From positions 7,159,501 through 7,223,500 of the forward strand of contig NZ_CP108143.1 of NCBI RefSeq assembly GCF_036206005.1: a stretch of 64,000 bases of DNA, given 5' to 3'. The stretch is from Streptomyces sp. NBC_00178. GTDB taxonomy: Bacteria; Actinomycetota; Actinomycetes; Streptomycetales; Streptomycetaceae. Positions 50,518 through 60,092 of the stretch are shown here, piece by piece. Both the position numbers and the translations under genes were made by a program. The notes below the pieces were generated by a model. The model worked only from the letters and a program-made list of their open reading frames with translations, was not told the origin of the DNA and ran no database searches. The stretch's first letter is position 1. Each line of letters begins with the position of its first letter.

Positions 50518-51759
50518 ATGCCGGACCCGCAGTCTCCCGAGCAGCCGGCGACCGGAGACGCCCCTCCACGGCCCACCGACGGGCCCCTCGCCGCCTACCG
50601 GGACGTACTGGCCGTACCCGGCGCCAAGAGGCTGGCCACGGCCAGCCTCGTGGCCAAGTGGCCCATCAGCATGTTCCCCGTCAGCGTGCTCCTGCTCGTC
50701 CCGCCCCGCTACTCCTACGGCCAGGCCGGCGCCGTAGTCGCCGCCGTGCTCCTCGCCAACGCGATCAGCAGCCCGATCCGCGGTCGGCAGGCTGCGCGAC
50801 ACGGAGCACACCGGGTACTGCGGATCTGTCTGGCCGGCTACGTGACCGGCATCGCCGGGATCGGCGCCCTGGCCGCCTTCACCGCCCCGCTCCCGTTCGT
50901 CCTGGCCGCAGCGCTGCTGATGGGCTCGTTCTTTCCACCGGCAGGCATCCTTCTGCGGTCCCACTGGACCGTGGTGGACCGTGAGCGAGGACGGGCCTCG
51001 GCCAACGCCCTGGAATCAGCCCTGATGGATCTGTCGCTGATCACCGGTCCCGTACTGGCCGGCTGGCTCAGTACCTCCTTCGCGCCCGTGCTGCCTCTCG
51101 CGCTGAACGCCGTACTGATGACGCTCGCGGTCGTCCTGCTCACCAAGCTGCCAGACTGGGCGGCGGCGCCACCCGGTCCTGCCGAGGGACGGCACCGAAG
51201 TGTCCTGAACGCTCCGCTGTATCGCTTGTTCGGTGCTCAGTTCCTGTTCTGTGCAGCTCTGGCCGCCACCGAGGTGTCGTTGCCCGTCTACGCCCAGCAG
51301 CAGCACGCGGCCTCCGCCAGCGGCTGGTTCCTGGCCGGGCTCTCGGCCGGCAGCATCATCGGCACGCTGGCCCTCGGCAGGCTGCGCAGCGCCCGGGCCA
51401 CCCGCCTCCCGACCCTGCTCGTACTGCTGGCCGCAGGGACGAGCGGGATCGGGGCGGCCATGTTGTTGGGCCCGTTCGCGGTGGCTCTCGTCTGCATCCC
51501 GGCGGGCCTCGCCATCGGTTCGGTCTTCGCGAGCTACTTCACCGTCCTCGGTTCGGTGACGCCCCCTGGCACGGACCATGAGGTCCAGGGCTGGGCCAAC
51601 AGCATGAACACGGTCGGCTTCGCGACGGGATCCTTCGGAGGGGCTGCACTGGCAGAGGCGTTCGGCGCCTCCGCCCTCCTGCTCTCCGCCCCGGCCGCGG
51701 CCGTCGCGGCGTCGGCTCTCGCGGCCCGGTCGAGCAGGACCGGGCGAACCGACTCGTAG
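50518..51759 (+). CDS. MFS transporter, probable product exporter
   Basis: 413 aa with 11-12 hydrophobic helices, for example ISMFPVSVLLLVPP, AGAVVAAVLLANAIS, LAGYVTGIAGIGALAAF, LPLALNAVLMTLAVVLL, AALAATEVSLPVYA and LLSAPAAAVAASALAA. A GRQAARHGAHRVLR basic loop after helix 2 fits the MFS motif A position. Directly behind the ATP-grasp gene (ATG 50518, 1-bp gap), so the pair is an operon. It likely exports the cluster's product and gives self-resistance. Confidence 0.9.
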   Translation: MPDPQSPEQPATGDAPPRPTDGPLAAYRDVLAVPGAKRLATASLVAKWPISMFPVSVLLLVPPRYSYGQAGAVVAAVLLANAISSPIRGRQAARHGAHRVLRICLAGYVTGIAGIGALAAFTAPLPFVLAAALLMGSFFPPAGILLRSHWTVVDRERGRASANALESALMDLSLITGPVLAGWLSTSFAPVLPLALNAVLMTLAVVLLTKLPDWAAAPPGPAEGRHRSVLNAPLYRLFGAQFLFCAALAATEVSLPVYAQQQHAASASGWFLAGLSAGSIIGTLALGRLRSARATRLPTLLVLLAAGTSGIGAAMLLGPFAVALVCIPAGLAIGSVFASYFTVLGSVTPPGTDHEVQGWANSMNTVGFATGSFGGAALAEAFGASALLLSAPAAAVAASALAARSSRTGRTDS

Positions 51760-51911
51760 AACGGTCGCCGCGGTTGATCGGCGGGTGCCTGGTGCACCGG
51801 CCCATCAACCGCGCCTGCTGCGCGTCATACGACGAGTCGCGGCCTCGCCCCGTTGTCACCTCGTGCGCCGTTCCGTGCGGTGTCGCCCGGACGACCCAAG
51901 GCGGTGGTCGA

Positions 51912-51937
51912 CGATCCGGAAGGCCGATCCGGAAGGC
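51912..51937. repeat. tandem 13-bp direct repeat
   Basis: CGATCCGGAAGGC occurs twice head to tail (51912-51924 and 51925-51937), immediately left of the palindrome. Confidence 0.8.
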
Positions 51938-51940
51938 AGA

Positions 51941-51960
51941 CGGCAGACCATGGTCTGCCG
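51941..51960. promoter_or_regulatory. 20-bp perfect palindrome upstream of the secreted trypsin gene
   Basis: CGGCAGACCATGGTCTGCCG, no loop. Its dyad form suggests a TetR/LacI-like operator. It is 250 bp before the trypsin ATG. Confidence 0.55.
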
Positions 51961-51979
51961 CCGACCGACTTTCTGATGA

Positions 51980-53014
<1,035 letters not shown>

Positions 53015-53180
53015 GTCGGAGGCCGCCCGGACCGTCGGCAGCGCACCACGGGGAGCGGACCGGAACGACGACCACCGGACCAGGACGGAGGCGGCGCCTC
53101 CCGTGCCCATCGGCTGACAAGGCTCCTTGGACGCAGGGGATCGCGAGGTGCCGCACCTGGCCCGGACCTACGATCGAGGA

Positions 53181-53603
53181 ATGACGATCGAGTACGAGTG
53201 GCGGGGCGACGTCGACAACGCTGACCTCGACGCGCTGCACGCCGACGGCTTCGGCCACCCCGTCACTCGGACCGACTGGCGGGAACGGCTTGAGCGCCAC
53301 AGCCTCGGCTGGGTCTGTGCGCGGGAAGACGGCCTGCTGATCGGCTTCGTCAACGTGATCTCGGACGGCGGAGTCCACGCCTTCGTCCTGGACACCGTGG
53401 TCGCCCGGCACCGCAGGCGGAGCGGCATCGGCGGGGCGCTGATCGCAGCTGCTGCTCATGAAGCCCGTGCCGCGGCGTGCGAGTGGTTGCACGTCGACTT
53501 CGAGGAACACCACAGTTCGTTCTACGTCGATGTCTGTGGCTTCGAGCGGACGGCGGCCGGACTGATCGCCCTGCAGCAGGGTGGACCAGGATCAAGGGGC
53601 TGA
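53181..53603 (+). CDS. GNAT-family N-acetyltransferase
   Basis: 140 aa. The acetyl-CoA loop is VVARHRRRSGIGGALIAAAA, preceded by GFVNVISDGGVHAFVLDTVV and followed by WLHVDFEEHHSSFYVDVCGF, a complete GNAT fold. Acceptor unknown. TACGAT at 53167-53172 lies 9 nt before the ATG at 53181, so a leaderless transcript is possible; the adjoining GAGGA is too close for a normal SD. Monocistronic. Confidence 0.9.
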   Translation: MTIEYEWRGDVDNADLDALHADGFGHPVTRTDWRERLERHSLGWVCAREDGLLIGFVNVISDGGVHAFVLDTVVARHRRRSGIGGALIAAAAHEARAAACEWLHVDFEEHHSSFYVDVCGFERTAAGLIALQQGGPGSRG

Positions 53604-53793
53604 ATTGCGCTGCGGCATGGGCGCTGTCAGCAAGCCCTCGCCGAGCCCTTCACCCGCTCCTGTACGTCAGTTGGGCGGGACCGCACCCTGGAAGCGAATC
53701 GGCCCCCCGGTGGTGAAATCGGCTGTCGACGAGCCGGGAGGCAGCAGCGCACCCGTCGGAACAGCACCCGCGCACGACCCGCCGATCCACTAT

Positions 53794-53805
53794 TGAACGT
53801 GTTCA
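53794..53805. promoter_or_regulatory. inverted repeat TGAAC-GT-GTTCA
   Basis: 5-bp arms with a 2-bp centre, overlapping TTGAAC (possible -35) and about 80 bp before the membrane-protein gene at 53882. The motif resembles TetR-family operators of actinomycetes. Confidence 0.45.
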
Positions 53806-53881
53806 GTTGTGGGTAGGGTGGCGGTCGAGGGCCCGCAGCCTGTTTGTGGTGCGGCTTGTGTGAACCGGGGCAGGGGGCGAG

Positions 53882-54454
53882 ATGGCACATGTGTGGGGCA
53901 GACGTGCGGCCGACCGGGTGGGGGCAGCACCTTCGTCCATCTCGATGGCTGTGCTTTGCGTGGTCCTTCCCGCGATGGCGGTGGCAGTGGCGTGGGCCGC
54001 CCGGCTCGTCGGTGCCCCGGAGGGTGTGCTGCTGCTGATTCTGTTCACGCTGGTGGTCGGGCCGCCGGTGCTGTTGGCTGTGAGCGCGCTTCTGACAGCC
54101 GTATACGTGCTGCCGACTGTGGCTCTGGGGCACCGGCTCGGGCGGCTCTCGGGGCACGGGAGAAGGTGGTGGTGGGTGGTGGCCGGCACGGCGCTCCCGC
54201 CTTTGCCCGTGATCGGCCTGCCCGTGGCGGCCCTGATGTTGCGAAACGGAACCCACGAGTGGCGGCAACTCGCCATGGCCGGGTCGCTGACTGCGGGTGC
54301 GCTGTGGGCCGCGTCGGTGCCGGCTTGCCTTGCCGTCCACATGGCCGTGCTGCGTGAGGACGAAGGCCGTCCGGTCCGTCCGGTCGGTGACATCCTCATC
54401 TGGGGGACCCTCGGGTTGTCCGTCGAACTCATGGCGTTGCCGGCGTTCCACTGA
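53882..54454 (+). CDS. small multi-pass membrane protein
   Basis: 190 aa with about five hydrophobic helices (SMAVLCVVLPAMAVAVAWAA, VLLLILFTLVVGPPVLLAV, LTAVYVLPTVALG, WWWVVAGTALPPLPVIGLPV, GSLTAGALWAASVPACLAV). No family recognised. ATG 53882 with GGGGGCGAG just upstream. Monocistronic. Confidence 0.75.
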   Translation: MAHVWGRRAADRVGAAPSSISMAVLCVVLPAMAVAVAWAARLVGAPEGVLLLILFTLVVGPPVLLAVSALLTAVYVLPTVALGHRLGRLSGHGRRWWWVVAGTALPPLPVIGLPVAALMLRNGTHEWRQLAMAGSLTAGALWAASVPACLAVHMAVLREDEGRPVRPVGDILIWGTLGLSVELMALPAFH

Positions 54455-55102
54455 GCTGTCGCGGACGAGCCGCGATGGGCCGGCGTGCACCCCGGCGGTC
54501 GCACGTCCCATCTGAACCCGGCCGCTGCGTGGGCTCACGGAGACGAGGTGCACGGGACGCCCCAGCGGCGTGAGAACCTTGCTCCGGGGTCGGATGGATG
54601 TCGCCCCATGAAACCGCTGTCCAGTGAGCGGTTCGAGCGCAGGTTGGACAGCCCTTCGATCAGCTCACGAGGGTCGGCATCGTCGCACGACTACGACGAC
54701 CGGGAACGGCGCCGGTGCCGACGGCTGAGCCGGGACGACGATGGCCGGGGGACGCCAGCAGACGGCACGAACGACGCCGGCACGAACGACGCCGGCACGA
54801 ACGACGCGCAGGCTGGTTGCCAGGCGACCGCCCGGCGCATCGTTGCCCTGCGCGGATGCATGAGCCTTCGGCGGCATCATGCGGGCCCCTGGTCGAACTC
54901 GACGACGGCGGGTCGTTTCTCCAGTCCCTCGTTCGTCGTCTGTGACTCGTTGGTACGGGCTGCGAGTTGCTCGGCTTCGAGATCCGGCGCAGATGCTGTC
55001 CGGGCTGCGCTCAACGGCCGTAGCGAGGCAGTCCGCTCGTCGCGGACGGTCGCCGACTCGGCAGGTCCATAACCGAATCCGGTCTTTTGAGATGCTGTAG
55101 CG
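54455..55102. other. 648-bp region without recognised gene, holding a 15-bp tandem repeat
   Basis: Open frames on both strands give only low-complexity Arg/Ser/Pro sequence. It contains three copies of a 15-bp unit at 54764-54808. It precedes the peptide deformylase gene, which has no obvious SD. Confidence 0.45.
54764..54808. repeat. 15-bp tandem repeat, three copies
   Basis: GGCACGAACGACGCC at 54764-54778, 54779-54793 and 54794-54808 (last base changed). The period is a multiple of three, which keeps any reading frame open. Confidence 0.9.
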
Positions 55103-55786
55103 ATGGAAACCAGGATGCTTGTCGATCTTGTTGAGGAACTTCTCTCCGGCCCCCGCCCCCTGCCTGTCGTCCGTACCGGGAATCCGGTCTTGCGGCAGCC
55201 GGCCATGTCCTACGAAGGACAGCTCGGTGCGGAGCTGCTGGCTCGCCTCGTCGAGGCGATGAAGGAGTCCATGCGTGCCGCGCCCGGAGTGGGTCTGGCG
55301 GCACCGCAGATCGGGGTCCCGCTGCGGCTCGCCGTGATCGAGGATCCGGTGGAGCTGCCGCCCGAGCTGCGCGGAACACGTCCGGAAATGCCCGCGGAAG
55401 TACGCCACATCCGTGGCCGAGTGCCTCTTCCCTTCCGGGTGCTGGTGAACCCGCTGTACGAACCCGTCGGCGAGCGCCGTGCCGCGTTCTTCGAAGGATG
55501 TCTGAGCGTCCCCGGTCTGCAGGCCGTCGTTGCACGGCCCGAGCGCGTGCGCCTGCGCGGGGAGGACGAGACCGGACGGAGCTTCGACGAGGAGTTCACA
55601 GGCTGGCCCGCACGAATCGTTCAGCACGAGACGGACCACCTTGATGGCACGCTCTATCTCGACCGCGCTGAACTGCGTTCCCTGGCAACGCACGAAGCGG
55701 TAGCCGAGCACTGGCAGCAACCTACTCCTGCAGACGCCGCTCTGGCCCTGGGTTTCCCGCTGCCCGAGCTGAGGCTCGAGCGGTGA
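55103..55786 (+). CDS. def: peptide deformylase
   Basis: 227 aa. All three signature motifs are intact: PGVGLAAPQIGVP (motif 1), FFEGCLSVPGLQ (motif 2, Cys ligand) and IVQHETDHLDGTLY (motif 3, HExxH-type with two His ligands and catalytic Glu). It removes the N-formyl group of new proteins. The C-terminal tail of about 40 aa and the N-terminal ~25 aa are longer than in E. coli, as is common for extra actinobacterial copies. ATG 55103 lacks a clear SD; ATG 55115 is alternative. A 14-bp hairpin follows. Confidence 0.94.
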   Translation: METRMLVDLVEELLSGPRPLPVVRTGNPVLRQPAMSYEGQLGAELLARLVEAMKESMRAAPGVGLAAPQIGVPLRLAVIEDPVELPPELRGTRPEMPAEVRHIRGRVPLPFRVLVNPLYEPVGERRAAFFEGCLSVPGLQAVVARPERVRLRGEDETGRSFDEEFTGWPARIVQHETDHLDGTLYLDRAELRSLATHEAVAEHWQQPTPADAALALGFPLPELRLER

Positions 55787-56245
55787 GGCCGACTGGTCGG
55801 CGGGGGCTGCCGGCTTCCGGGAGTGCGGGATCGGCCGGCGCAACTCTCGAAGCTGCGGGCTGAGATACCGTCCGCCCCGTCACCAGACGGCTGTGCCGGT
55901 CGACAGGGCAGCCTGCCCTGTCGACCGCCGAGACGGGACCCACGTCGATGCTCCGTGCCCAGCCCTTCGCGAGCGGGGCGGTGCGCTGGAGCAGATACGC
56001 CGGTGCGTCGGCGGGCAGTGGTATGCACGACTGGGGGCGCGGCCCGCGTTCTGGCGCATGAGACAGGCTCAACCCGGCGCGTTGCAAAGTGACACGAGGC
56101 TGCGAGCCTTGAGCTACTGTTGCCGTCCCGGTCCTGGGGGAGTCTCGATCGGGTCGCTATGACTGGTGCCGAACAGCGCAGGGCCTCCTGGCAGCTTGAA
56201 GGTTGTCCAGCCAACGTCCCGTCCAGAAGGCCCTGCTGCCCGCTC
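55787..56245. other. intergenic region between convergent genes
   Basis: 459 bp; holds the hairpin at 55897-55927 and no recognised gene. Confidence 0.45.
55897..55927. terminator. 14-bp hairpin after peptide deformylase
   Basis: CGGTCGACAGGGCA / TGCCCTGTCGACCG around GCC, a perfect stem, about 110 bp after the def stop. Confidence 0.75.
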
Positions 56246-56938
56246 CTACGCTCCCGCCGCCGATCGCCGCACGTGCTGCGGCGTGTCGAGCAGCCCGACG
56301 CGTGTCAGGTCGGTGCGCCCGTCGGTCGGAGTGCCGAGGAGCTTCGAGTGCTTCGCCGCATCGAGGGAACCGAGATCGTGGATGGTGAGCTCGAAGTCAC
56401 GATGAGCCTTGGCGTCCAGGGCCAGCGGCAGGTGGATACGCCCGTCCCCGACCATGCGTCGTACCCCACTCCGGCTGAGACCGAGCCCGAGCATGAGCAG
56501 TCGTTCGACCCGGACCGGCGCAGGCAGCTCGAAGCTGACCAGGACCTTGAACGGTGCCGGGTCGTCGAGAGCGTAGAGGGGCGTGCGGGTCTCCACCTCC
56601 CACGTGCCGGTCCAGTCGAGGCGGTAGCCGTTCCTCGCGGCCAGCGACGCACTCATCGTCAGCTCCCGGACCACGGCTGGGTCATTGTTCTCGTAGGCCA
56701 CCAGGCGAGCGGGCTCCAGCGACGAGACGTGGACGCGCTCGTGGACGGGCACCTTCGAGGTCCGGTCGCACCCTGCACAACTCAGGAGTAGCCAGACGTC
56801 GAGGAGTTTGCCGCTCGCGTTGACACGGATCCTGCCCGAGGGCCGGTGCCGGCTGCCGGAGCAGTCCGGGCAGGAGCGTATGACGGTGGGCAGCGCGGAC
56901 TCACGCACGGCCCACAGGGCCTTGCGGTCAGTATTCAT
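56246..56938 (-). CDS. DUF1062 family protein
   Basis: 230 aa. N-terminal zinc-ribbon-like motifs: RSCPDCSGSRHRPSGRIRVN and LSCAGCDRTSKVPVHERV (two Cys-x2-Cys), then a helical region and an S4-like RNA-binding segment (VERLLMLGLGLSRSGVRRMV, GDGRIHLP). This layout is typical of DUF1062 proteins, whose function is unknown. ATG 56938 chosen because the family N-terminus starts there; no strong SD. Convergent with def. Confidence 0.87.
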   Translation of the reverse strand: MNTDRKALWAVRESALPTVIRSCPDCSGSRHRPSGRIRVNASGKLLDVWLLLSCAGCDRTSKVPVHERVHVSSLEPARLVAYENNDPAVVRELTMSASLAARNGYRLDWTGTWEVETRTPLYALDDPAPFKVLVSFELPAPVRVERLLMLGLGLSRSGVRRMVGDGRIHLPLALDAKAHRDFELTIHDLGSLDAAKHSKLLGTPTDGRTDLTRVGLLDTPQHVRRSAAGA

Positions 56939-57478
56939 GGATGTGGTTGCTTTCAGGACTGACCAGGAGCCCTCGCAGGCGAGGCTGCGGCTCCTGGGAC
57001 ATGACGGATGCACACGAGGGCGCGAGTCATCGCCTCGGGGCCGAGTCGTCAGGCTCCGGGGTCGACCGCGCGACAGGTTGGCTTTGCTTCGTGGCAGCCG
57101 TTACAGGTCCATGCGGGGGATCATGATCGAGGCCCCGGCCCGCGAGCAACTCGTTTTCCGCGCCGCCGGCCGAGAGGCCGTGGCAGCGCCCCGACCTCGT
57201 TGAAGGCAAAGCCTGAATAGCTTGGCCTGCCACGAACGTGCTTGCGGTGCCTTGGGGTTGGCTCAGAGATGAGTGGCTGTTCTCTTTGTTCCGATGCCGA
57301 GGGGGTGTCCGAACGGGATCCCCGATCGAGCTGCTTCGACCGACGACCGATGCCGTGCCTGAGACCAGGGCACCGTGCCGTCCGAGGGTGCGCGGCCCGA
57401 GTCCCGAGTCCCGCGCCCGCCGCGCCGGTTGTGAAAATCCGCATGCGGTCGCACGGGGCGCAGTGATAGACATCCGGC
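56939..57478. other. 540-bp intergenic region
   Basis: Contains a 41-codon plus-strand ORF (57001-57126) of doubtful status and no recognised gene otherwise. Confidence 0.4.
57001..57126 (+). CDS. candidate 41-aa peptide ORF
   Basis: ATG 57001 to TGA: MTDAHEGASHRLGAESSGSG, then VDRATGWLCFVAAVTGPCGG and a final Ser. An acidic/polar first half and a hydrophobic, two-Cys second half recall a precursor peptide, but the SD (CTGGGA) is weak and no modifying enzyme is adjacent. It may be chance. Confidence 0.15.
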   Translation: MTDAHEGASHRLGAESSGSGVDRATGWLCFVAAVTGPCGGS

Positions 57479-58279
57479 GTGGAAAAGAACCTTGAGTTCC
57501 CTGACCTGCTGCGACTCATCGACGAACGGTCGACCGCATTCCGCGCCGCGGTCGTTGCCGCGCCCAGCCTCGATGTGCAGGTGCCGAGCTGCCCCGGGTG
57601 GACGCTGTTCGATCTGGTGAAGCACCTGGGTGGGGGAGACCGCTTCTGGGGCGCCATCGTCGGCGCGGGTCCTGCCGACGCTCCCCCGGCCGAGGCCGCT
57701 GCTGCGCGCGCCGCCCTGGAAGTGCCGCGGGAGCGTGAGGCACTGTCGGCCTGGCTGGCCGCGTCGACGGAGCTTCTGCTGAGCGCGCTGCGCGAGGCGG
57801 GACCGGAGAACGGTTGCTGGACGTGGTGGCCTGCGTCGCAGTCACCGCAGACGTCCGGTGGTGTTGCCCGGCACCGGGTCCAGGAGACCGCGGTGCACAC
57901 GTACGACGCCCAGCTCGCCGGGGGCGCCCCGCAGCCGCTGCCGGTCGCGTTGGCACTCGACGGTGTGGAGGAGTTCCTGTTCACCGTCTGCGCAACGCCG
58001 AGTGCCTGGCCGCACAAGCCCACGGCCTTCGACTTCCACACCTCCGAGGGCCGCTCCTGGCGCCTCGCGGTCGACGCCGACGGCGCACGCGTCACCCGTA
58101 TCCCTGCGCCGACGGCCGCGACCGGTGAGAGCTCGGATGCGGCCGGCGCCTCCGTCCATGGCACAGCCAGTGAGCTGGTCCTCTACTTGTACGACCGCAT
58201 CCAGGCCGACTCCTTGCACGTTGACGGAGACGCGGGGCTGCTCGACCTGCTTCGCGTATGGGAGCCGGAGGAGAAGTAG
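57479..58279 (+). CDS. maleylpyruvate isomerase family mycothiol-dependent enzyme
   Basis: 266 aa. DinB-like metal-binding N-terminal domain: PGWTLFDLVKHLGGGDRFWG (His ligand) and RHRVQETAVHTYDAQ (Glu and His ligands). C-terminal MDMPI_C-like domain: LDGVEEFLFTV, VHGTASELVLYLYDRI, LLDLLRVW. Members use mycothiol, the actinobacterial thiol; the reaction here is unknown. GTG start at 57479 without SD, possibly leaderless. Monocistronic. Confidence 0.88.
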   Translation: MEKNLEFPDLLRLIDERSTAFRAAVVAAPSLDVQVPSCPGWTLFDLVKHLGGGDRFWGAIVGAGPADAPPAEAAAARAALEVPREREALSAWLAASTELLLSALREAGPENGCWTWWPASQSPQTSGGVARHRVQETAVHTYDAQLAGGAPQPLPVALALDGVEEFLFTVCATPSAWPHKPTAFDFHTSEGRSWRLAVDADGARVTRIPAPTAATGESSDAAGASVHGTASELVLYLYDRIQADSLHVDGDAGLLDLLRVWEPEEK

Positions 58280-58518
58280 GATTTGGCGGGGGCCCGGTCG
58301 GCAGCTGTTCGCATTCTTCGCCGCGATGGCCGGGACCGAGCGGGAGTGCATCCGGGCTTCCACCGTCGAAGTCTCGATCCCGCCCGCAAGGGAAAACACG
58401 CCGGGGCCGGCGCCCGGTCATCGCCGACGCCATGCCCCGTACCGTCACCGGCCCTGGACGGCGGGCGAGTCCGTCGAGGAGATCCAGCCCGGCCAGCGGT
58501 CGGCGACGCTCGCGCCCG

Positions 58519-58845
58519 CTAACTCCTGGGAATCGACTCCTGCTTGATATCGCGCCGCAGTACCGGGTGGCGATACCGCTGGAAAAGATGAAGGGCCGTC
58601 AGCGGACTGCAGTCGTTCAGTGCCAGATTCCGCAGGTGGGTGCTGACTGCTTCGATCTCGTCGTCGTGCGCGTTCACGATGATGTACTGCCCAGAGAGCC
58701 ATCGCTCCCGCGATGGTGCCCGCAGGACGAGCGGCTTCGCGGTCACCCCGGGGAGCCACACGTTGTTCTGCCTTCGCATCGTCCAGCCCGGCTTCGGATC
58801 CGGCAATCCAGGGGCGGAGGCCAGCGGCGGGGTACTCGTCCTCAC
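58519..58845 (-). CDS. hypothetical protein, third gene of the DUF6000/DUF5958 operon
   Basis: 108 aa from GTG 58845, which overlaps the stop of the DUF5958 reading frame (GTGA), indicating coupling. Contains GWTMRRQNNVWLPGVTAKPL, SGQYIIVNAHDDEIEAVSTH and LNDCSPLTALHLFQRYRHPV. ATG 58779 is the alternative start. No family recognised. Confidence 0.55.
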   Translation of the reverse strand: MRTSTPPLASAPGLPDPKPGWTMRRQNNVWLPGVTAKPLVLRAPSRERWLSGQYIIVNAHDDEIEAVSTHLRNLALNDCSPLTALHLFQRYRHPVLRRDIKQESIPRS

Positions 58846-59247
58846 CCGCAGGCGACGGAAAGGTTGTGCCACCAGTGACCGCATCCGCCGGAGCAGAAGC
58901 GTTCGCGGCGCCGTTCGTCTGCGACCGCGAGGACCTCGACCAGTAGCCGGAACGCCTTGCGTCGTTCGTCGGTAAGGGTGAGGCCGGCGATCTTCCCCAG
59001 TTGCTGGTCGATCGGGCCGCGGTTGATCAAGACCGCCGGGGTGTGCGTCGGTCGCAGCCCGGCACGTCGGATGCTCTCCGGTCCGTCTTCGGTGACGGCG
59101 CGCGCCTGCATGCAGTAATGGCGCAGGAACAGGAGCATGTCGGCCTGTTCGTTCCTCCAGGCTGTGGGCGTCGAACCACTTGATGCCCTGTGACATCGGG
59201 CGCAGTCCCTGGGCGAGTTCGTTCAGGATGATGTCCCACTCGGTCAT
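58842..59247 (-). pseudogene. DUF5958 family protein, frameshifted
   Basis: Two frames make one DUF5958 protein of about 134 aa. From ATG 59247: MTEWDIILNELAQGLRPMSQ, GIKWFDAHSLEER. Then the second frame (58842-59138): MLLFLRHYCMQARAVTEDGP, ESIRRAGLRPTHTPAVLINR, ending FCSGGCGHWWHNLSVACG. Removing one A from CGAACAGG near 59147-59150 would join them (LEERQADMLLFLRHY). So one inserted base, or an assembly error, breaks the gene. Start lies 2 bp after the DUF6000 stop; end overlaps the next start. Function of DUF5958 is unknown. Confidence 0.82.
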
Positions 59248-59249
59248 GA

Positions 59250-59876
59250 TCAGATCCCGCGGGCCAGCGAGGCGAAGAGCTCAGCGGTCTCGTCGACGAA
59301 AGCGCACAGTTGCTGCACCGCCTGCATACGGTCATGCGGGTCGAGAGCCGCCACGGCCCGGACTTCGAGCCATCGGTCCCAGGGACCGGCCGGGGCAAGG
59401 AACCGTGTCGTGTACTCGGAGCCGAGAATCTCATCGAGGTACAGAAGCGTCCCAAGGACGACTGCCTGGTCGTAGTCGAGGTCGGGACGCGACAAGTAGT
59501 GGTCAAGGTATGCGCTGAGCAGTTCGGCATCCGCTGCCGTACCGAACTTCGCGAGGGCGACGCAGTATGCCGCGCCCGCATACGGCCCCTCGCTGGCCAG
59601 CAGGAGCCGGCCTATGAGCTTGCGGAACTCGGACCTGTGGGCCACAGCAACCAGCCAGGCGGCAGTCTTGCGCTCGCGCCATCCACCCTCGAAGAGGACG
59701 CCGAGCTCCGCCGGAGTGATTTCGTACGCAGCCTGAGCCAGATCCCGCGCAAACGCGGAGCGCTCGACCGGGCTCAACCGGAAAACGCTCCCGCCCAACC
59801 GAAGGTATCGCCGACCAGGCGTGACGAACCGCCGAACCAGATCCTGCAACTCGGGATCGCTCTGGACATCACGCAT
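59250..59876 (-). CDS. DUF6000 family protein
   Basis: 208 aa. Matches the DUF6000 pattern: DPELQDLVRRFVTPGRRYLR, LGVLFEGGWRERKTAAWLVA, RLLLASEGPYAGAAYCVALA, FGTAADAELLSAYLDHYLSR and DYDQAVVLGTLLYLDEILG. All-helical; function unknown. ATG 59876 has AGGA 8 nt upstream; ATG 59906 and 59933 are alternatives. First gene of a three-gene minus-strand operon with DUF5958 and a hypothetical protein. Confidence 0.85.
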   Translation of the reverse strand: MRDVQSDPELQDLVRRFVTPGRRYLRLGGSVFRLSPVERSAFARDLAQAAYEITPAELGVLFEGGWRERKTAAWLVAVAHRSEFRKLIGRLLLASEGPYAGAAYCVALAKFGTAADAELLSAYLDHYLSRPDLDYDQAVVLGTLLYLDEILGSEYTTRFLAPAGPWDRWLEVRAVAALDPHDRMQAVQQLCAFVDETAELFASLARGI

Positions 59877-60041
59877 AGCCGCATCCTGGCCCGGGACGGT
59901 ACTCATGTGCCACAGGTTTGCCGGCTGCCTCAACGCCCCGTAGCCGCTGGTTCAGAGAAACATGCGTCAGCTGCCCAATGCTCCACATCAACCCCGAGAT
60001 GCCCGCCCGGCTCTCCGAGCTCGAAACCGATGCTCCGGGTC

Positions 60042-60091
60042 TCATGTCAGGGATTCTTGACAATGGTTACATGTCAGGGCAGCCTGACATG
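60042..60091. promoter_or_regulatory. ATGTCAGG repeats before the HTH/Clp_N pair
   Basis: Perfect inverted repeat CATGTCAGG (60070-60078) GCAG CCTGACATG (60083-60091) ending 1 bp before the HTH gene ATG. A further ATGTCAGGG stands at 60044-60052, followed by TTGACA (60057-60062, possible -35). Likely autoregulatory operators of the small HTH protein. Confidence 0.6.
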
Positions 60092-60092
60092 C

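Noticed and set aside
57121-58164. 347-aa minus-strand frame opposite the mycothiol-dependent enzyme
   Set aside because: Composition is that of an antisense shadow and the plus strand carries the metal-binding motifs.
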